Positions 10,686 to 23,192 of a stretch of DNA of 64,000 bases are shown in pieces. The first letter of the stretch is position 1. Each line of letters starts with the position of its first letter. The translations under genes were made by a program, and so were the position numbers. The notes below the pieces were generated by a model. It worked only from the letters and a program-made list of their open reading frames with translations. It had not been told where the DNA came from and ran no database searches. The stretch lies in contig OX291547.1 of NCBI GenBank assembly GCA_946406115.1, forward strand, positions 19,473,001 through 19,537,000, read 5' to 3'. This stretch comes from Apoda limacodes. Lineage: Eukaryota; Arthropoda; Insecta; Lepidoptera; Limacodidae.

Positions 10686-12752
10686 AGAGGTTTTAACGAG
10701 AAAGTGAGTTGTTTATTATCGCTCCCCATTTCGAATTCAAATACACATTCAATTCATGTATTTATATACCTACATATGTATAAAAAAAAATTGCAGTACT
10801 TAACAATAACTTGGGACTTCGAAACAATTATTGTATACATTTTGTTTTTGTTAAGAGTTCCTATAATCAATAAGTAAATCGCTGCTAACCCCCGTCACAA
10901 AAGCAAAATCGCAAATGATGGAAAAGAAAAGCATCATATTACATCATACACAAATGTATAGTCTATTCTACGAACTGAGCTCGTAGCCGATTAATACTAC
11001 TTAATAAGTCTCTTTCTCCGTAGACAAGTTAAAATGTGATAAGGGACTGACATCTTGACAGAAGTTTATTAAGTTAATAGGATGGCCTATCGTGACAGAC
11101 AGTTGTATTAACTAAGATAAAGGAGAGTTTATAATTGTTCTTTTAGCTTGCATACCTAGATGGTACTCTTAAACTATGAAAGGAGAATTTTAATTTATTA
11201 TTATTTTCATGCCTGTTTGTTGTTTCCTTATATGAATACTGTAACTGCTGTTGATTCAAAATTCTTTTTGAGGCCCATAAAAACGTCCTTTGTACATTAT
11301 AATGTCGCGTATTTTTTTACTCATTCGGATATTCTTAAAAAAACATTCCCTAACCGAACATTTAAATCCGAATAATGACTTTTATCGGAATATTTGGGCT
11401 CAAAAAAAACTTGTTTGGTAAAGCAGTGGACATTATTTTTGAGGGGTCATGGGGACTGGTAACGCAGTGGTAATTTAAGTACCAAATGAGTTTTTTTTGT
11501 GATAAAGAACCTAGGAGGGTGGAAAATTTGTAATAAACATTGAGACTCGGTTGAGAACTAACGTAAAACTACTAGGAAAATATATCGAGATATCTACAAT
11601 ATTGTAAAAGTGTTAATAAATTTTCATCTCTATTTTACGAACTAAAAAGTATGTTGGCCCTTTCAAAACATGTACCTAATTGTGTAAATATTTACTGATA
11701 TTAATTTAATAAAGTACCAAAATATTCTGTAATGTCTTTAAATCATGTCATGTCATGTCTTTAAATGTAGCATATAGAAACGTCTTTCGATTTATATCAT
11801 CAGATTATTTATACCCCTTTTTAAGCAAATATAATTAATTATTTATATTGATACAAATGTTAACGGTACACGTTTTTCACAAAGGTCTAAAATTGGCCAC
11901 AGTGGCTTTGGTTTTTACCGATATCTTGTATATTGTACATTTCACTACAATATCTCTATTATAAATATATAAATTCATTCGTCAAAAATCACTGATATTT
12001 TTTTGATGGACATAACAAAATTATTTGTGTTCCGGTTTTGTGGGAGGTATTTAGTTATTTAAGTTTACCTATAGACCCACCAGAAGGTGTACTTATGTTT
12101 TGAATATGAAAACGATTACGATTGCTATTGGAGTAAGAAAATAGCCTAGGCGGCTTACATTAGGAGCATGAGATGTGCATGAATTTGTACCGAGCTTACC
12201 TATACATGCAAAGAAAGACGTTAGTGAGCGGTATAAGAAGTTCAGTCATACTATAACAAACCAGGTACCTACCATAATTTGAGGACGAAGACACTAATTA
12301 TCGACACACAAGAATAAAACGTATTGTATAATATGTGTATCAAATTATATTTCAATTGGAATCAAGGATAGTATTCATCAAATTGATTTTAAATTAATTT
12401 ACATCGGAGAAGGAAATGAACTTTTTACGATTGAGCACCTTGTGCGTATTTTATCGGCATCGTTATAGAAATCATAATAATAAATGGTTTTCTTTCATTT
12501 CCTTCTCTAGAGGTAAGTACTACGTAAATAGATGAGTTGATAAAAGATCGTTAAGTTAATGGAGTGTATTGGGTCATCAATTATGACGAGAAGTGTCACT
12601 TTGAACAAAAGAAACATTAAGATCTTTCTTAAGACATCTGATTGATACATAATAAAAATGCCTTTTCAAGGTAAAATAAAGTTGAATTCATTAATGAAAA
12701 TAACAATGATTTTTGTACTTTTATTCAAAATTAAGTCGATATTAGGCCGTTG
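10686..12752 (+). repeat. Left arm of a ~2 kb large inverted repeat
   Basis: Starting at AAGAGGTTTTAACGAGAAAG and ending AAGTCGATATTAGGCC, this stretch matches the reverse complement of 19496-21487 along its whole length with many substitutions and small indels. Shared landmarks include CTATCGTGACAGACAGTTGT, GGGGTCATGGGGACTGGTAA and GAAGGAAATGAA. No terminal inverted repeats, LTRs or transposase were found. The 71-codon frame at 11160-11375 is not kept in the other arm. It may be two copies of an unknown element or a duplicated segment. Confidence 0.8.
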
Positions 12753-13760
12753 TTGTATTTTTGCAACTAAAAAGCCAAAGCCTGTAAAATTTTCTTAACC
12801 AAAAGCTTTGACTGATTCGTACAAAATGAGATGTTGATAGATTTGTAGAAGCACAGGTCCTAAATCTAAAAAAAAGGCCTAATAAAACGTTTGTAGGTAT
12901 GAAAAATTTGTAACGCACACTTGTAGTTGAAAAATCCATACTGTCTGAAACCTACACCAAAATTGGAGTTTCCAAATAAGCAATATATTTCAACAAAGTT
13001 CTGCCAAGTTTCACCTTTATTTTCAGCTTTAAAGTAACTTTTTTTCCGAAAGCACATTTTATTTTAATTTTCTGTTTGTTAACCTATTTGGCACACTACA
13101 ATGCTAACAAATTTTGCAATAGTTTATTGTATTACAGATACAGATTGTATGAATCGTCTAAACTTCATTAAAAGATTATTTACAATGATTATTTATTTAT
13201 AAGTAAACAAAAATAGGCAATTTATTGGTTAAGATTAAGTTATTTCAATTGTACAGAGAAAGAAAATTACGTGCACAGTCCCTCTCACTCAACTTATTGA
13301 ACAAACAAGAGCAAATCCTTCGATCTACTATGTAGTTACCTTTAAATAGTATACTGAAGCTATGTACGAAATGTGAAACCATGAAATGAACAAACGCTAC
13401 ATCGAGAGGACATTATAGATATAGAACTGATGACGTATCGCGGAACTATCTTTTTCATACAAAACCGTTGCTTTACGTCAGTTCACTATATTATTATAAA
13501 CTTGTGCTAAGCACTCTAAAAAAATAATTAGGTGTAACATAAAGTAACCATAAGAAACACATTAAAAAATGTTAATACATTCGAACTTTTTTATTCACGT
13601 CAATCATAGTTTTCTTGAAAGTGCAAAGTTATGTGTTTTCTTTTTCATCAGTTAGTTTAAATAAATAAAGAAACTGATTTTGGTATAGTTACGCAAGAAT
13701 AAATTTATAATAAATGTGAAACACTTAGAGATAATTATATGCCTTCGTACGTGGTGCACC
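12753..13760. other. AT-rich sequence, nothing recognised
   Basis: Two overlapping minus-strand frames of 63-65 codons (12742-13057) have low-complexity aromatic/basic composition and no family signature. I do not call genes here. Confidence 0.35.
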
Positions 13761-13761
13761 A

Positions 13762-13876
13762 CAGCGGAACTTCCGGTCTCGTATAATTAATTCAATGGTC
13801 GTCCGCATAATGGTTTGCATAAGTACAATCTCTTATAAATGCGCTTTTGGCTAGCACCCTCTAAATAACATTGTGA
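13762..13876 (-). repeat. Dispersed repeat R4, copy 1 (diverged)
   Basis: ATAATTAATTCAATGGTCGT followed by CCGCATAATGGTTTGCAT is the reverse complement of the R4 core found at 37204-37340 and 42433-42563. It is more diverged than those two. Confidence 0.6.
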
Positions 13877-14539
13877 TGGTGAATTAAATTCATTACATTT
13901 CACATTTTACTGCATAGGTATCAAGATTTCTCTGGTAATAAACTTTTACTATTAATAACCACGATGAATACAACTGTCTCAATTGAAGACTGCAGATTGG
14001 TACGTCAAAACTTGCTTGCTTCTCTGAGCAAAGACTCTTCTCAGAATAAATCACAATAAGTATGCTAGAAGCGGTTTTTAGGAGTAAGTGTGATGATAAA
14101 ACAATTACGTGAATTCGCTGAGATGACACAAAATCAAGGAACGTTTACCATCTTCTACTTATTTAAGTTTAATAAAAAAGAGCGGTTCAGGTTACCGTAA
14201 AAAAATTAATTGAAAATATTTTCTTTGAACTTTAGGTGAAAGTTCTGATCTTAGAAAGATAACGTTTTGACGACCACGATGTTGCTTCTTTGAAATTAAT
14301 TTATGAGATGACAGTAAACAGTAAATGTAAAACTCTAGTTTTAAATAAAACTTTAACTTTTGCCACGACAGTCTATCTGTTTGGCTGTCACAGCCTTTTG
14401 CCACTATCTAATCGTATGTTTTCATGTTCCACAATGGATGTGTGAGTACATATTTTTAATACAACATCGAAGTGTAGCATGCTATAACTGGGTTTTTATT
14501 AAAAAAAAAACCCTCCATTTTTGCTCATGAATTAGGCAA
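13877..14539. other. AT-rich sequence, nothing recognised
   Basis: Two minus-strand frames (13893-14129, 14192-14404) lack recognisable domains and are judged chance frames. Confidence 0.35.
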
Positions 14540-14672
14540 GGAACACACTGAAGGCCATATTAAGCAATAAGTTTATTCTAATTTACAAATACTACCTACT
14601 TTACACTGCTCCTATCAAAAAATAAACAATAGGTAGTTACTAATTATTCTTTTTAACATTTGCACCTTTTGT
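14540..14672 (+). repeat. Direct repeat D1, copy 2
   Basis: GGAACACACTGAAGGCCATA ... AACATTTGCACCTTTTG matches 10548-10685. This copy has an extra TTTACACTGCTCCTATC segment. Confidence 0.65.
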
Positions 14673-15245
14673 AAATCGAAAATGATTGAACAATTCGTAT
14701 GCTCTAAGATATTTTTCACTTGAAATTTGAACGTTGCTTTACTTTGTCTCACGCTCGCAGCATTTTGCCCAAAAACGATTTTGCCCACTGTTTTTGAACA
14801 GCAAAACCACCCGTTTGGTGCTGGAGAAGTGAAAATTTTATTTGTTTTACTGCACCGTGCGGCGCTCTAATTTTTTATTATCTATGTATGACAGTTGACC
14901 TACTGACACGGGTGTGAACTACTGTTAACGCATGGTCGGCGCAGGTGTGTTCTTTGGACCTAATCCTTCAAACCTCAAACTGTGCTTTTGGATCTGAAAT
15001 GATTATATGAACTTCTATATCTACGTAAGTCCACCTAACAGCCCATCATATCTACTATTTTTTTTTCTTACTTTAAAATTGGTGCAGTAGCGTGATTTCC
15101 ATCCCCTCAATTTTATCGGTACATTTAAAGTTCATTTCACCCTCATTTAGCTTCCACTGTAATATTTTTAGTAAATTTCGAAGTAGAAATAAATGTGTTA
15201 GTTTAGTTACTTAGTTTTCTTTAAACTTTATAAATCGATAATTTT
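14673..15245. other. AT-rich sequence, nothing recognised
   Basis: TTGGTGCTGGAGAAGT near 14816 and GGTGCAGTAGCG near 15082 echo the end of the following MITE and may be eroded relatives. No gene. Confidence 0.35.
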
Positions 15246-15538
15246 TTACTTCTCTGCACCACGTCATTTTTGCGTTATAATGATTTTAATGAATAAAAAT
15301 GCACCTCCTCCTTATACCCGAATGGAATGCAGAAATTGGCGGCCAAATTTTTTTTGTATCATTTTTTTGAAAAGTTTTGCTTGGTAGGTATGTATTAAAC
15401 ACACCTCGCTCTTTTGTATATTTTTTACAAAAACTATTCTTTTCCGCTGACTTTTTTTATTTAATTTGTGTATAAGGGGGTGCTACACTATCAATTAATT
15501 TTTTTTTACCCAAAAACAACTTGGTGCAGAGAAGTAAA
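15246..15538. mobile_element. MITE with nested inverted repeats
   Basis: TTACTTCTCTGCACCA at the left is mirrored by TGGTGCAGAGAAGTAA at the right. Further in, GCACCTCCTCCTTATAC is mirrored by GTATAAGGGGGTGC, so the imperfect inverted repeat covers several tens of bases per side. It is about 290 bp with no coding frame. A TA target duplication is possible but the flanks are too AT-rich to be sure. Confidence 0.65.
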
Positions 15539-16409
15539 TATTTACCATCGGGAGTGACTGTAAGTCAACAAGCGCCCAATAACGACAAACCCATAATTAG
15601 TACCATTAGGCGGAGTAGGCTGTGACGAAACGATTAAATTATAAATTTAGGTTAGATTTCAAGTCAAAAAACCATGGCAGACAATACGTTTTCCCACAAT
15701 AGATTTTCAGACCCTTTTTAAAAGACAAATCAGTTTTCATAACGGCTACCCTCTAATAACGTTATAAAATACCTTAAGCTTGTACCTTAAGCAGGAAGGA
15801 ATTATTAAAAGTTAACATATTAAAACACCTATCAAGGTAAACTTAGCGTCGCAGAACTGTAAATTTTTACCAGATCTTAAACTTAATCTCTATTTTGGTT
15901 AAAACGGACTCAATTTCCAATCAAACGAGCGTTTGGAATTACTTAATAAAGAACTAGATTTAACTTAAAAGTTCCCGGAATGCATTTCACACGGCATGTT
16001 GCACTCTAGCTGTAATACGTTCGTTTTTACACGTAGTCACGGTGGAATTTTCGTAATGTATAAATTACTCCAAGTAGGATAAATATCAGTAAATATAACC
16101 TAACCGAGCTCGACGCAACAGGCTGCTACGACACTACGCCGGAAAAAATGTAGGGATATATGCTCTGCTACCCGTGAGAAGCCGAAAATAAGGTTACCTT
16201 ACACTTACCTGACACAGATTTTAAACTTTTTATTGATCATTAAATTTTTTAAGTTTTGCTCTAATTGCCACAAAAACTGCGCATTTACGTGATCCTGCAT
16301 TATCATTATTTGTAAAAGTACCTTACACTCTACTGCAATTTTAAATAGAACATTTTCGATCGATTTATATCGATTGAATGATTCGATATCGAATTACTAC
16401 TATTATTTT
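15539..16409. other. AT-rich sequence, nothing recognised
   Basis: No repeat or coding feature identified. Confidence 0.35.
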
Positions 16410-16480
16410 TAGGGTTCCGCAGTCGAACAAGGAAGCCTTATAGTTTCGTCATCCGTCTGTAGGTATATATCAACATTTAT
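16410..16480 (+). repeat. Truncated Family A-like repeat end
   Basis: TTAGGGTTCCGCAGTCGAAC followed by GGAAGCCTTATAGTTTCGTC ATCCGTCTG is the familiar start of a lepidopteran repeat with GTCTGTCCGT runs. A related reverse-orientation end lies at 33395-33560. Confidence 0.45.
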
Positions 16481-18812
16481 CGTATATAGAGAATATAAAC
16501 TAAAAAGGTAAAATTTGGCAAAAGTAGGTATAAATTTTCGGCCTAATACAGCATCAAGTTTGTATTTTAGGGCATGGAAAACCTGCCCATTGTATGCCCC
16601 ATAAACAGACGTACTTACAGAACATTAAAGTTCCTGTTTCTTTGCCTTAATGTCCGATCCCAACAGAATTTGTTACCTATCTTTAATACAAATTTTTGGC
16701 AATCGAATTCAAGGCGAATAAAACATGTAGCTGAATGTTTTGACAATTAGTCTGCTTTAGGGGCTTATTTTATTATTTATGAGTGGATTTTAAGTCGGAT
16801 TAATGTTTTTGTTAATAAAATAGTTTATTTGTCATAAATTTGGTAATTAATTAATTTAAATGTGGTATACATAGGTAAGTTAAAAAAAAACATAATATGG
16901 TAGTTTTATAGCTTTTGGATTTATGGTTACACTACATTCTAATATAGTAATAAATTGTATCCTTACTAAGAATAGATCGTAGAAATAGAGACTGGACAGC
17001 GCATTTCCTAGTCAGCTGTGAAGTAAGAATGGTCACAAAAGTGACGAGAGACGAAGTGAACGTGCGGCAAGAAGTTTTCTCTTTCTGCATTTGTTTATAC
17101 ATAGTATGATCGCAGTCCTAAGAGTTTAAGTCAAACAAAATTCTTTTGATTTCCTTTGATAAATCCGAAACGTATCCAAAATAGACTAAACTAGTCGAGT
17201 GCACTCGGCCCCCGTCTCACAATTGCTCTGTCTAGACACCTTTCATTGCCGATTGTGTAATGAAATGTATTTCTAGGCTGTATATGACGTTGGCTTATTT
17301 ATTGTAAATTATGAGCAAGTTTATTGTAAATATCAAAGAGGTTTACAGATAAAAATTGTAAAGCTATGTTCTCAGAAGGCAAAGTTATTGTTAACATCAA
17401 AAAATAAACATTTATCGTTTGTAAAGTCGTTTGAAAACAAAGCGAACTGCACGTAGGTTTAAGTTGCTAGTACTATTATAAAGCTGTATTAGATGAAAAC
17501 CAAATAGAAAACCGTTTTTCGATTAAGTTTTTGTCTGTTTATTTGCCAAGGCGTGAAGCTGAAACTAATAATTCGATTTGTGGCCAATTTCCGGTGTTTG
17601 AAGCGGCTTCCACTGGATATCCTTGCGCCACAGGAAACGAGGCAGAGAATTAAAAAAGAAAAACATATGTTCTTCCGTAGCACCTTAACGTAGTCGCCGG
17701 TATTTCAATAAAGTAATTCAATACATACATAGAAATTACTATGAACCCTGCTTACTCCAACATTCTTGTCTTACGTGAGAGTTTATTTAAGAAGGCTCTG
17801 AAATGACATAAGTATAGTCTTTCTCTTTTCTGACTTTATATTAGCACTCCGGTGCTGACTCCATGTCCTAATTTGCATTTCTAAACGTTGGAAAATTCAG
17901 AACACACTGTCGAAAATGTGGTTAGGGGTTGTCGAGGACGCGGTTAAGCGTTTTCGCCTAAATTACTTCGCAATTCAACACTCATAAAACATTTAACTTT
18001 AGCCTCTACGCTGCGAAGACCTTAAAAAATATACAAGGAAATGTGTACTGAATATAAGTTAATGTTAATTCGTATTTTTTGTAACCAGGGTAGAATATAG
18101 GTTCGAAATGCCAAATACAATAAAGCTAAGGAATATGTTGGTTTTTTTTTCTGTTTTAAAGGGCTAATCTCTGGAACTACCATATTTTAAAAAATCTTTT
18201 TGTATTTGATAGCACAATTCTTCAGGAAGGTTATAGTTTTTTTCAACTTTAATTAACATCATGCTACGACCCTTTAGGAGGGGATAATATTTCACAAGTA
18301 AATATAAATTGTAATAAATGAATGTATTATTTTTCTTTTTACTACATATTAGTAAAAAAAAAAAAATTTCAACACTGAAAAATCCTTAAGAAGATATCTA
18401 GCTATATTCGGCTGAAGTATACAATAGACGGTTAGGTTTCACAAAACTATAACATCGTAAAACAGACAAAGGTTCACATTTTCTTTTCGGAAATGAAAAG
18501 CGTTTTGCTTTGGATTTATTGGTCAGTGTGTTGAGCTAAGCGTAATGGAATTCTGAAACGTATTTATTGTCACATGAGCCTTTATTTTCAAGCTAAATTG
18601 TAAGATTCTTAAAGGATTTCAACGTCTCTATACAAGTTTGGACACCTACGGTCAAATTTTACTAAAAACTTTACACAGTTTCATAGAACTAATAATAATA
18701 TATTCCTGAAAAAATACTTAGGTATCTTATGAAACATGGTTAAAAAAAAGTAGGTACATTTTAGGACCTTATAAATAATGTATACAGATGGGTATCTTAT
18801 TATTAATATTGT
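16481..18812. other. Long AT-rich stretch, nothing recognised
   Basis: A 64-codon minus frame at 17489-17683 has a hydrophobic N-terminus but no further support. Homopolymers at 18356-18366 and elsewhere. No transposon motif seen. Confidence 0.35.
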
Positions 18813-18814
18813 TA

Positions 18815-19075
18815 CAAGTGCAAGTCGGACTGGCGCACCGAGGGTTAGGAAGGAACCAACGTTTACGTAATTTACAAACTCAAACAAAAACAAAAAGTGT
18901 GTTGCTACACGGTCACTCATCCAATTACTGATCAAGCTCGATGTTGCATAACTTTGAATATTGTTTCTAACAAACAAATTTGTTATTGTTTCGATTAATA
19001 ATAGCTAGATGGCACTGTGACACAAAATGGGTAATGGCTCGGGCCCGTTTCACACTTGCCCGGTTTTTATTAATT
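18815..19075 (-). repeat. Composite repeat with 5S rRNA-like module
   Basis: It opens CAAGTGCAAGTCGGACTGGC GCACCGAGGGTTAGG and closes GCCCGTTTCACACTTGCCCG. Between them, 18907-18962 reads (minus strand) as a 5S-like core, GCAACATCGAGCTTGATCAG TAATTGGATGAGTGACCG. Same build as the copies at 3382, 28347 and 63256. Confidence 0.7.
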
Positions 19076-19289
19076 GGTGTGATACATTAGAGCTCACAAA
19101 CATTATGATCACTGCAAGATTGAAGCTTGTATGTGTTACTGTTTTTAAGATAGAGCATCTATATTATTAAGTTTGTAACCTGTACCGCCAAGCGTGCCGC
19201 CTAATCCAATGCGTTATTCGAATATAAAATATTATTATTCATTTAGTAAGTATTAGTATTCAGGATATTATAATTTTATTTTTCTATAA
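19076..19289. repeat. Probable continuation of the composite repeat
   Basis: TTTTATTAATTGGTGTGATA CATTAGAGCTCACA and GTATGTGTTACTGTTTTTA parallel the sequence after the 5S module at 29050-29130, so the element likely extends to about 19150. The remainder is AT-rich. Confidence 0.45.
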
Positions 19290-19492
19290 TGTTACATGGT
19301 TCATAAACTCATATTTAATACCTGTTTTACTCAAGTACCAACATCACCTTAGTACCTTTTAATAAAGTTTGTAAGAAATTTTTACTTTTCCGACTACATT
19401 TTTTAACTTGATCGACTATTACTCATTAAGTTGTAAAGCCTACTTAGCTATAATAGTTTTCCTGTTGTTTTCGTTATTTATGCTACTCCCAC
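19290..19492 (+). repeat. Dispersed repeat R3, copy 2
   Basis: GTTACATGGTTCATAAACTC ... TTTACTTTTCCGACTACATT ... GATCGACTATTACTCATTAA matches 6385-6625. It abuts the inner edge of the right inverted-repeat arm. Confidence 0.55.
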
Positions 19493-19495
19493 CTG

Positions 19496-21487
19496 GCCTA
19501 ATATCAACTTAATTTTGAATAAAGGTACAAAAATCATTGTTATTTCAATTAATGAATTCACCTTTATTTTACATTGAAAAGGCATTTTTATTATGTTTCA
19601 ATCGGTATATGTCGACAGAAATAATTTGATGTTCCTTTTGTTCAAAGTGACACTTTTCGTCATAATTAATGACCCAATACACTCCATTACCTTAACGGTC
19701 TTTTATCAACTTTTCTATTTACGTAGTACTTACCTATAGAGAAGGAAATGAAAGAAAACCATTTTTTATTATGATTTCTATTTAAGTCTGAGATTTTCAA
19801 TGCCGCAATAAAATACGCACAAGGTACTCAATCGTAAAATGTTCATTTGCTTTTCCGATGTGAATTGAATTAAAAATCAATTTCATGAATACTCTTCTTC
19901 TACAACTCAAATAAGTGTCTTCGTCATCACATAACAGTATGAGTACCTGGTTCGTCACAGTTTAGCTGAACTTCTTATACCGGTAACTGACGTCTTTCTT
20001 CGCATGAGTAGGTAAGCTCAGTACGGTACAAATTCATGGACGTCTCATGCTCCTAATTTTAGCCGCCTAAGCTATTTTCGTAATCGTTTTCAAATTCAAA
20101 ACATAGGTACACACACACACCTTCTGGCGGGTTTAGAGGTAAACTTAATTAACCAAATACCACCCGCAAAAGCGGAACCCACATAATTTTGTAATGCCCG
20201 TCAAAAAATATCAGTGATTTTTGACGAATGAATTTATATATTTATAACAGAAATATTGGAGTAAAATGTATAAAAGACAAGATATCGGTAAAAAAAGGTT
20301 TAGACTATTGTTAAAAAAAGTGTACTCTTGTATCAATATAATTAATTAATTTTATTTGCTAAAATATGGGTATAAATTAATTAGACATGTGACATGACAT
20401 ATATAAATGATGATATAAATCTAAAAACGTTTCTATAAGCTACTTTTGAAGGTATGCAAATGTTTAATTGTATATAATATTATAGGATATTTTGATACTT
20501 CATTAAATTAACGTCAATAGATATTTACACAATTATATGTTGTTACATAATTATTTTTAGTGCCTAAAATAGGGATGAAAATTTATAACCACTTGTGCAA
20601 AATTGTAGATATGTCGACATATTTTCCTAGTAGGTTTACGTTAGTTCTCAACCTGGCCTCAATGTTTATTGTAAATTTTCCCACCCTCCTAGGTTTTTTA
20701 TTACAAAAAAGTCTCATTTGGTACTTGAATTACCACTGCGTTACCAGTCCCCATGACCCCTCAAAAATACTCGTTATGTCCACTGCGTTACCAAAGTTTT
20801 TTTTGAGCCCAAATATTTCGATAAAAGTCATTATTCGGGTTAAAAATATTCGGTTCGAGGATGCTTTTGAAGATTATCCGAATAAGAAAATAATTATGCT
20901 TTAAAATGTACGAGGGACGATTTTATAGGCCTCAAAAAGAATTTTGAACCAAAAATCAACGTAACATACATAATATATAGAATGCAGTTACAGTATTCAA
21001 ATAAGAAAACAAAAAACAATCATAATATAATAATAAATTAAATTTCTCCTTTCATAGTTTAGGAGTGCCATATGCAAGCTAAAAGAAAAATTACAAACTC
21101 TCCTTTATCTTAGTTAATACAACTGTCTGTCACGATAGGCCATCCTATTAACTTAATAAACTTCTGTCAAGATGTCAGTCCCTTATCACATTTTAACTAC
21201 GGAGAAAGAGAATTATTAAGTAGTATTAATCGGCGACGAGCTCAGTTCGTAGAATATGCAATGATACTTTTCTTTTCCATCATTTGCGATATTGCTCTTG
21301 TGACGGGGGTTACCAGCGATTTACTTATTGATTATAGGAACTCTATACAAAAACAAAATGTATACAATAACTGTTTCGAAGTCATAAGTTATTGTTAAGT
21401 ACTGCAATTTTTTTAATACATGTGTAGGTATAGGTATAAATACATAAATTAAATATAACAACTCACTTTCTCGTTAAAACCTCTTGA
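19496..21487 (-). repeat. Right arm of the ~2 kb large inverted repeat
   Basis: This is the reverse complement partner of 10686-12752, from GGCCTAATATCAACTTAATT to CTCGTTAAAACCTCTT. The 114-codon plus frame at 20560-20904 lies inside it. In the opposite arm the matching stretch meets a stop within about ten codons and shows indels, so I take that frame to be non-coding. Confidence 0.8.
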
Positions 21488-21975
21488 ATATTTGGATTTA
21501 GAATGTTATATTAGAAAAAATATAGTTTTTATAATTCCAGCGAGAAAACGGTTGTCAATAATTCTTTATGGCTCACTAAATGATTTCAGAATTTCTTTTT
21601 CTACTCAAGAGTGCCGTGCTAGCTTTCAGAATATATTTAGGCTAAAAAGATCACATTAAAGTTTTGTCAGTCGTTCGTACGCTAAATTTAATCGTGATCC
21701 TGTGTTTCTACACCATTAGAGATTTTTAAAATTCGTCCGTCAAACAGGTAATAGTTTGAAAAACAAGATCATAAGTCAAATTATAAATAGTTTTATATGA
21801 AAAAAGCACAAAACTTTAAGTTTTACCCTTGTATCAGTAAGGATAGTATAACTAACATACACTCGCTTTCAGATTTCAATCAAGTGTCCGGCAGAGCTTA
21901 ATATAATTTAAATGTATTTGTTTTGTTACCTACTTTGTGAAATTAAAGAAATAATACCAGATTAAAGAAAAAAAA
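21488..21975. other. AT-rich sequence, nothing recognised
   Basis: No gene or repeat recognised. Confidence 0.35.
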
Positions 21976-21980
21976 TAATC

Positions 21981-22298
21981 CCCATACTAATATTATAAAT
22001 GCGAAACAGCGTTTGTTTATTTGTTTCTCCTTCCTTCACGTAACAACGGAGAATCCCAAGGAGCTGTTTGGCATAGAGATAGTTAGAATGACGGAAAAGG
22101 ATATAGGCTTTTTATCCCAGAAAATTTAAAAGTTTCTCCAGGAATGATTTTAGCCCAATTTCATGTAGACAAACTACAGCATATAGCTCTAGCTATAGCT
22201 TGCTATGGCAATCTTTTTACTATAATTAGGGAGTTGCCGTAAGAACCCTACACCGATAACTAAATTAGGCGCGGACGGAGTCGCTGGCAAAAGCTCGT
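21981..22298 (+). repeat. Non-autonomous 'ATATTATAAATGCG' repeat
   Basis: CCATACTAATATTATAAATG CGAAA at the left; GGCGCGGACGGAGTCGCTGG CAAAAGCTCG at the right. Full-length layout, non-coding. Confidence 0.65.
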
Positions 22299-22548
22299 AA
22301 TAAAAAGAAGTAACCTAGATTGACATAGCGTTTATCATACACCTATTTTATGAATACTAACACTATTCAACTCATACAAATATCACTACCAGCTAGCGCA
22401 GTGCCGGGCGTGCGTGCCTTTGTAACATTTGCCCACTGCAGCAGATAAATATAAGTAAGTATGTATCCTTTCGACAAAATGTTTAAGTAAAAGAGTAGAG
22501 GCATGAATTTATGAATAAAGTGCTCTGTTTCTTTTTTAAGAGAATATG
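22299..22548. other. AT-rich sequence, nothing recognised
   Basis: A 69-codon minus frame (22367-22576) has no family features and runs into the hairpin element. Confidence 0.35.
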
Positions 22549-22665
22549 ATTCGGAGAGCCTCTCAGCGGGCTTCATACAAGCGGATTTCTCACTTATTTT
22601 TATCAGTAAATGTCAAAAACAAATGAGAAATTCGTTCGTATGAAGCCCGCTGCCCATTCCATCAA
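22549..22665. mobile_element. Hairpin MITE, internally deleted
   Basis: 22565 onward (AGCGGGCTTCATACAAGCGG ATTTCTCA) pairs with the stretch ending at 22651 (TGAGAAATTCGTTCGTATGA AGCCCGCT) with few mismatches and almost no spacer. It is a compact relative of the element at 42696-43062. Confidence 0.7.
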
Positions 22666-22683
22666 ATAAATATCTTTAAGGAT

Positions 22684-22870
22684 GATTCATGCTACACTTG
22701 GCCTGGCTTAATTATTAATTGTGTATTCTTTGACAACCATTCATGTTACGCCGAGGGGAGTTCGTACCCTAACCGGGCCTGGCCGCAGCCCGGTGTAGCA
22801 TGAATTGCTTCATGCTAAAGTACCTATGTTGACAATCGTCGGTCTTGTCCCGAGCCCGGGCCTGTGTACC
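22684..22870. repeat. GC-rich inverted-repeat element
   Basis: GATTCATGCTACACTTGGCC is mirrored by GGCCGCAGCCCGGTGTAGCA TGAAT at 22781-22805. A further echo CCCGGGCCTGTGTACCATGA follows near 22855. It looks like a small inverted-repeat transposon, but no target duplication could be settled. Confidence 0.45.
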
Positions 22871-23039
22871 ATGAAAAAGATCACTTAAAGACTGCTGCGA
22901 TGCATAGACTTTTCCGGTAGCAATCATTTTACGTCCCGTAACCCTTACGCTTAGGTAATTGGCGGACCAAAAAAACATAAGAAATTTTAACGTGGGCTTT
23001 GTTTTAACAAACAAGGAACTTTATTTTTACTTTAAATAA
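22871..23039. other. Unassigned sequence
   Basis: The 81-codon minus frame 22769-23014 spans this and the preceding GC-rich repeat; it is not supported as a gene. Confidence 0.35.
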
Positions 23040-23192
23040 TGAGAGCGACAACCCAAGCCGCGGGGAGCCCTTGAGCGTTGGGCGCTATATGGGCTCAGGC
23101 TCCTTCATTGTCTCGCCCCAAAAGCCCGGTGAAGCAGTAATGGCTGCAACAGCCAACTGCATAGTCAGCTCAGAAAAGAAAAAAAAAATTTA
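23040..23192 (+). repeat. GC-rich retroelement 3' tail (family G)
   Basis: GAGAGCGACAACCCAAGCCG ... AAAAGCCCGGTGAAGCAGTA ... CAACTGCATAGTCAGC ends in an A-rich run at 23177-23190. Other copies are at 26830-27115 (+), 52256-52620 (-) and 63117-63250 (-). The poly(A) end implies retrotransposition, and all copies share the 3' end, as expected of a 5'-truncated LINE. Parent element not identified. Confidence 0.65.

Noticed and set aside
20560..20904. 114-codon frame in the right inverted-repeat arm
   Set aside because: The homologous stretch of the left arm has an early stop and indels, so no coding constraint is seen.
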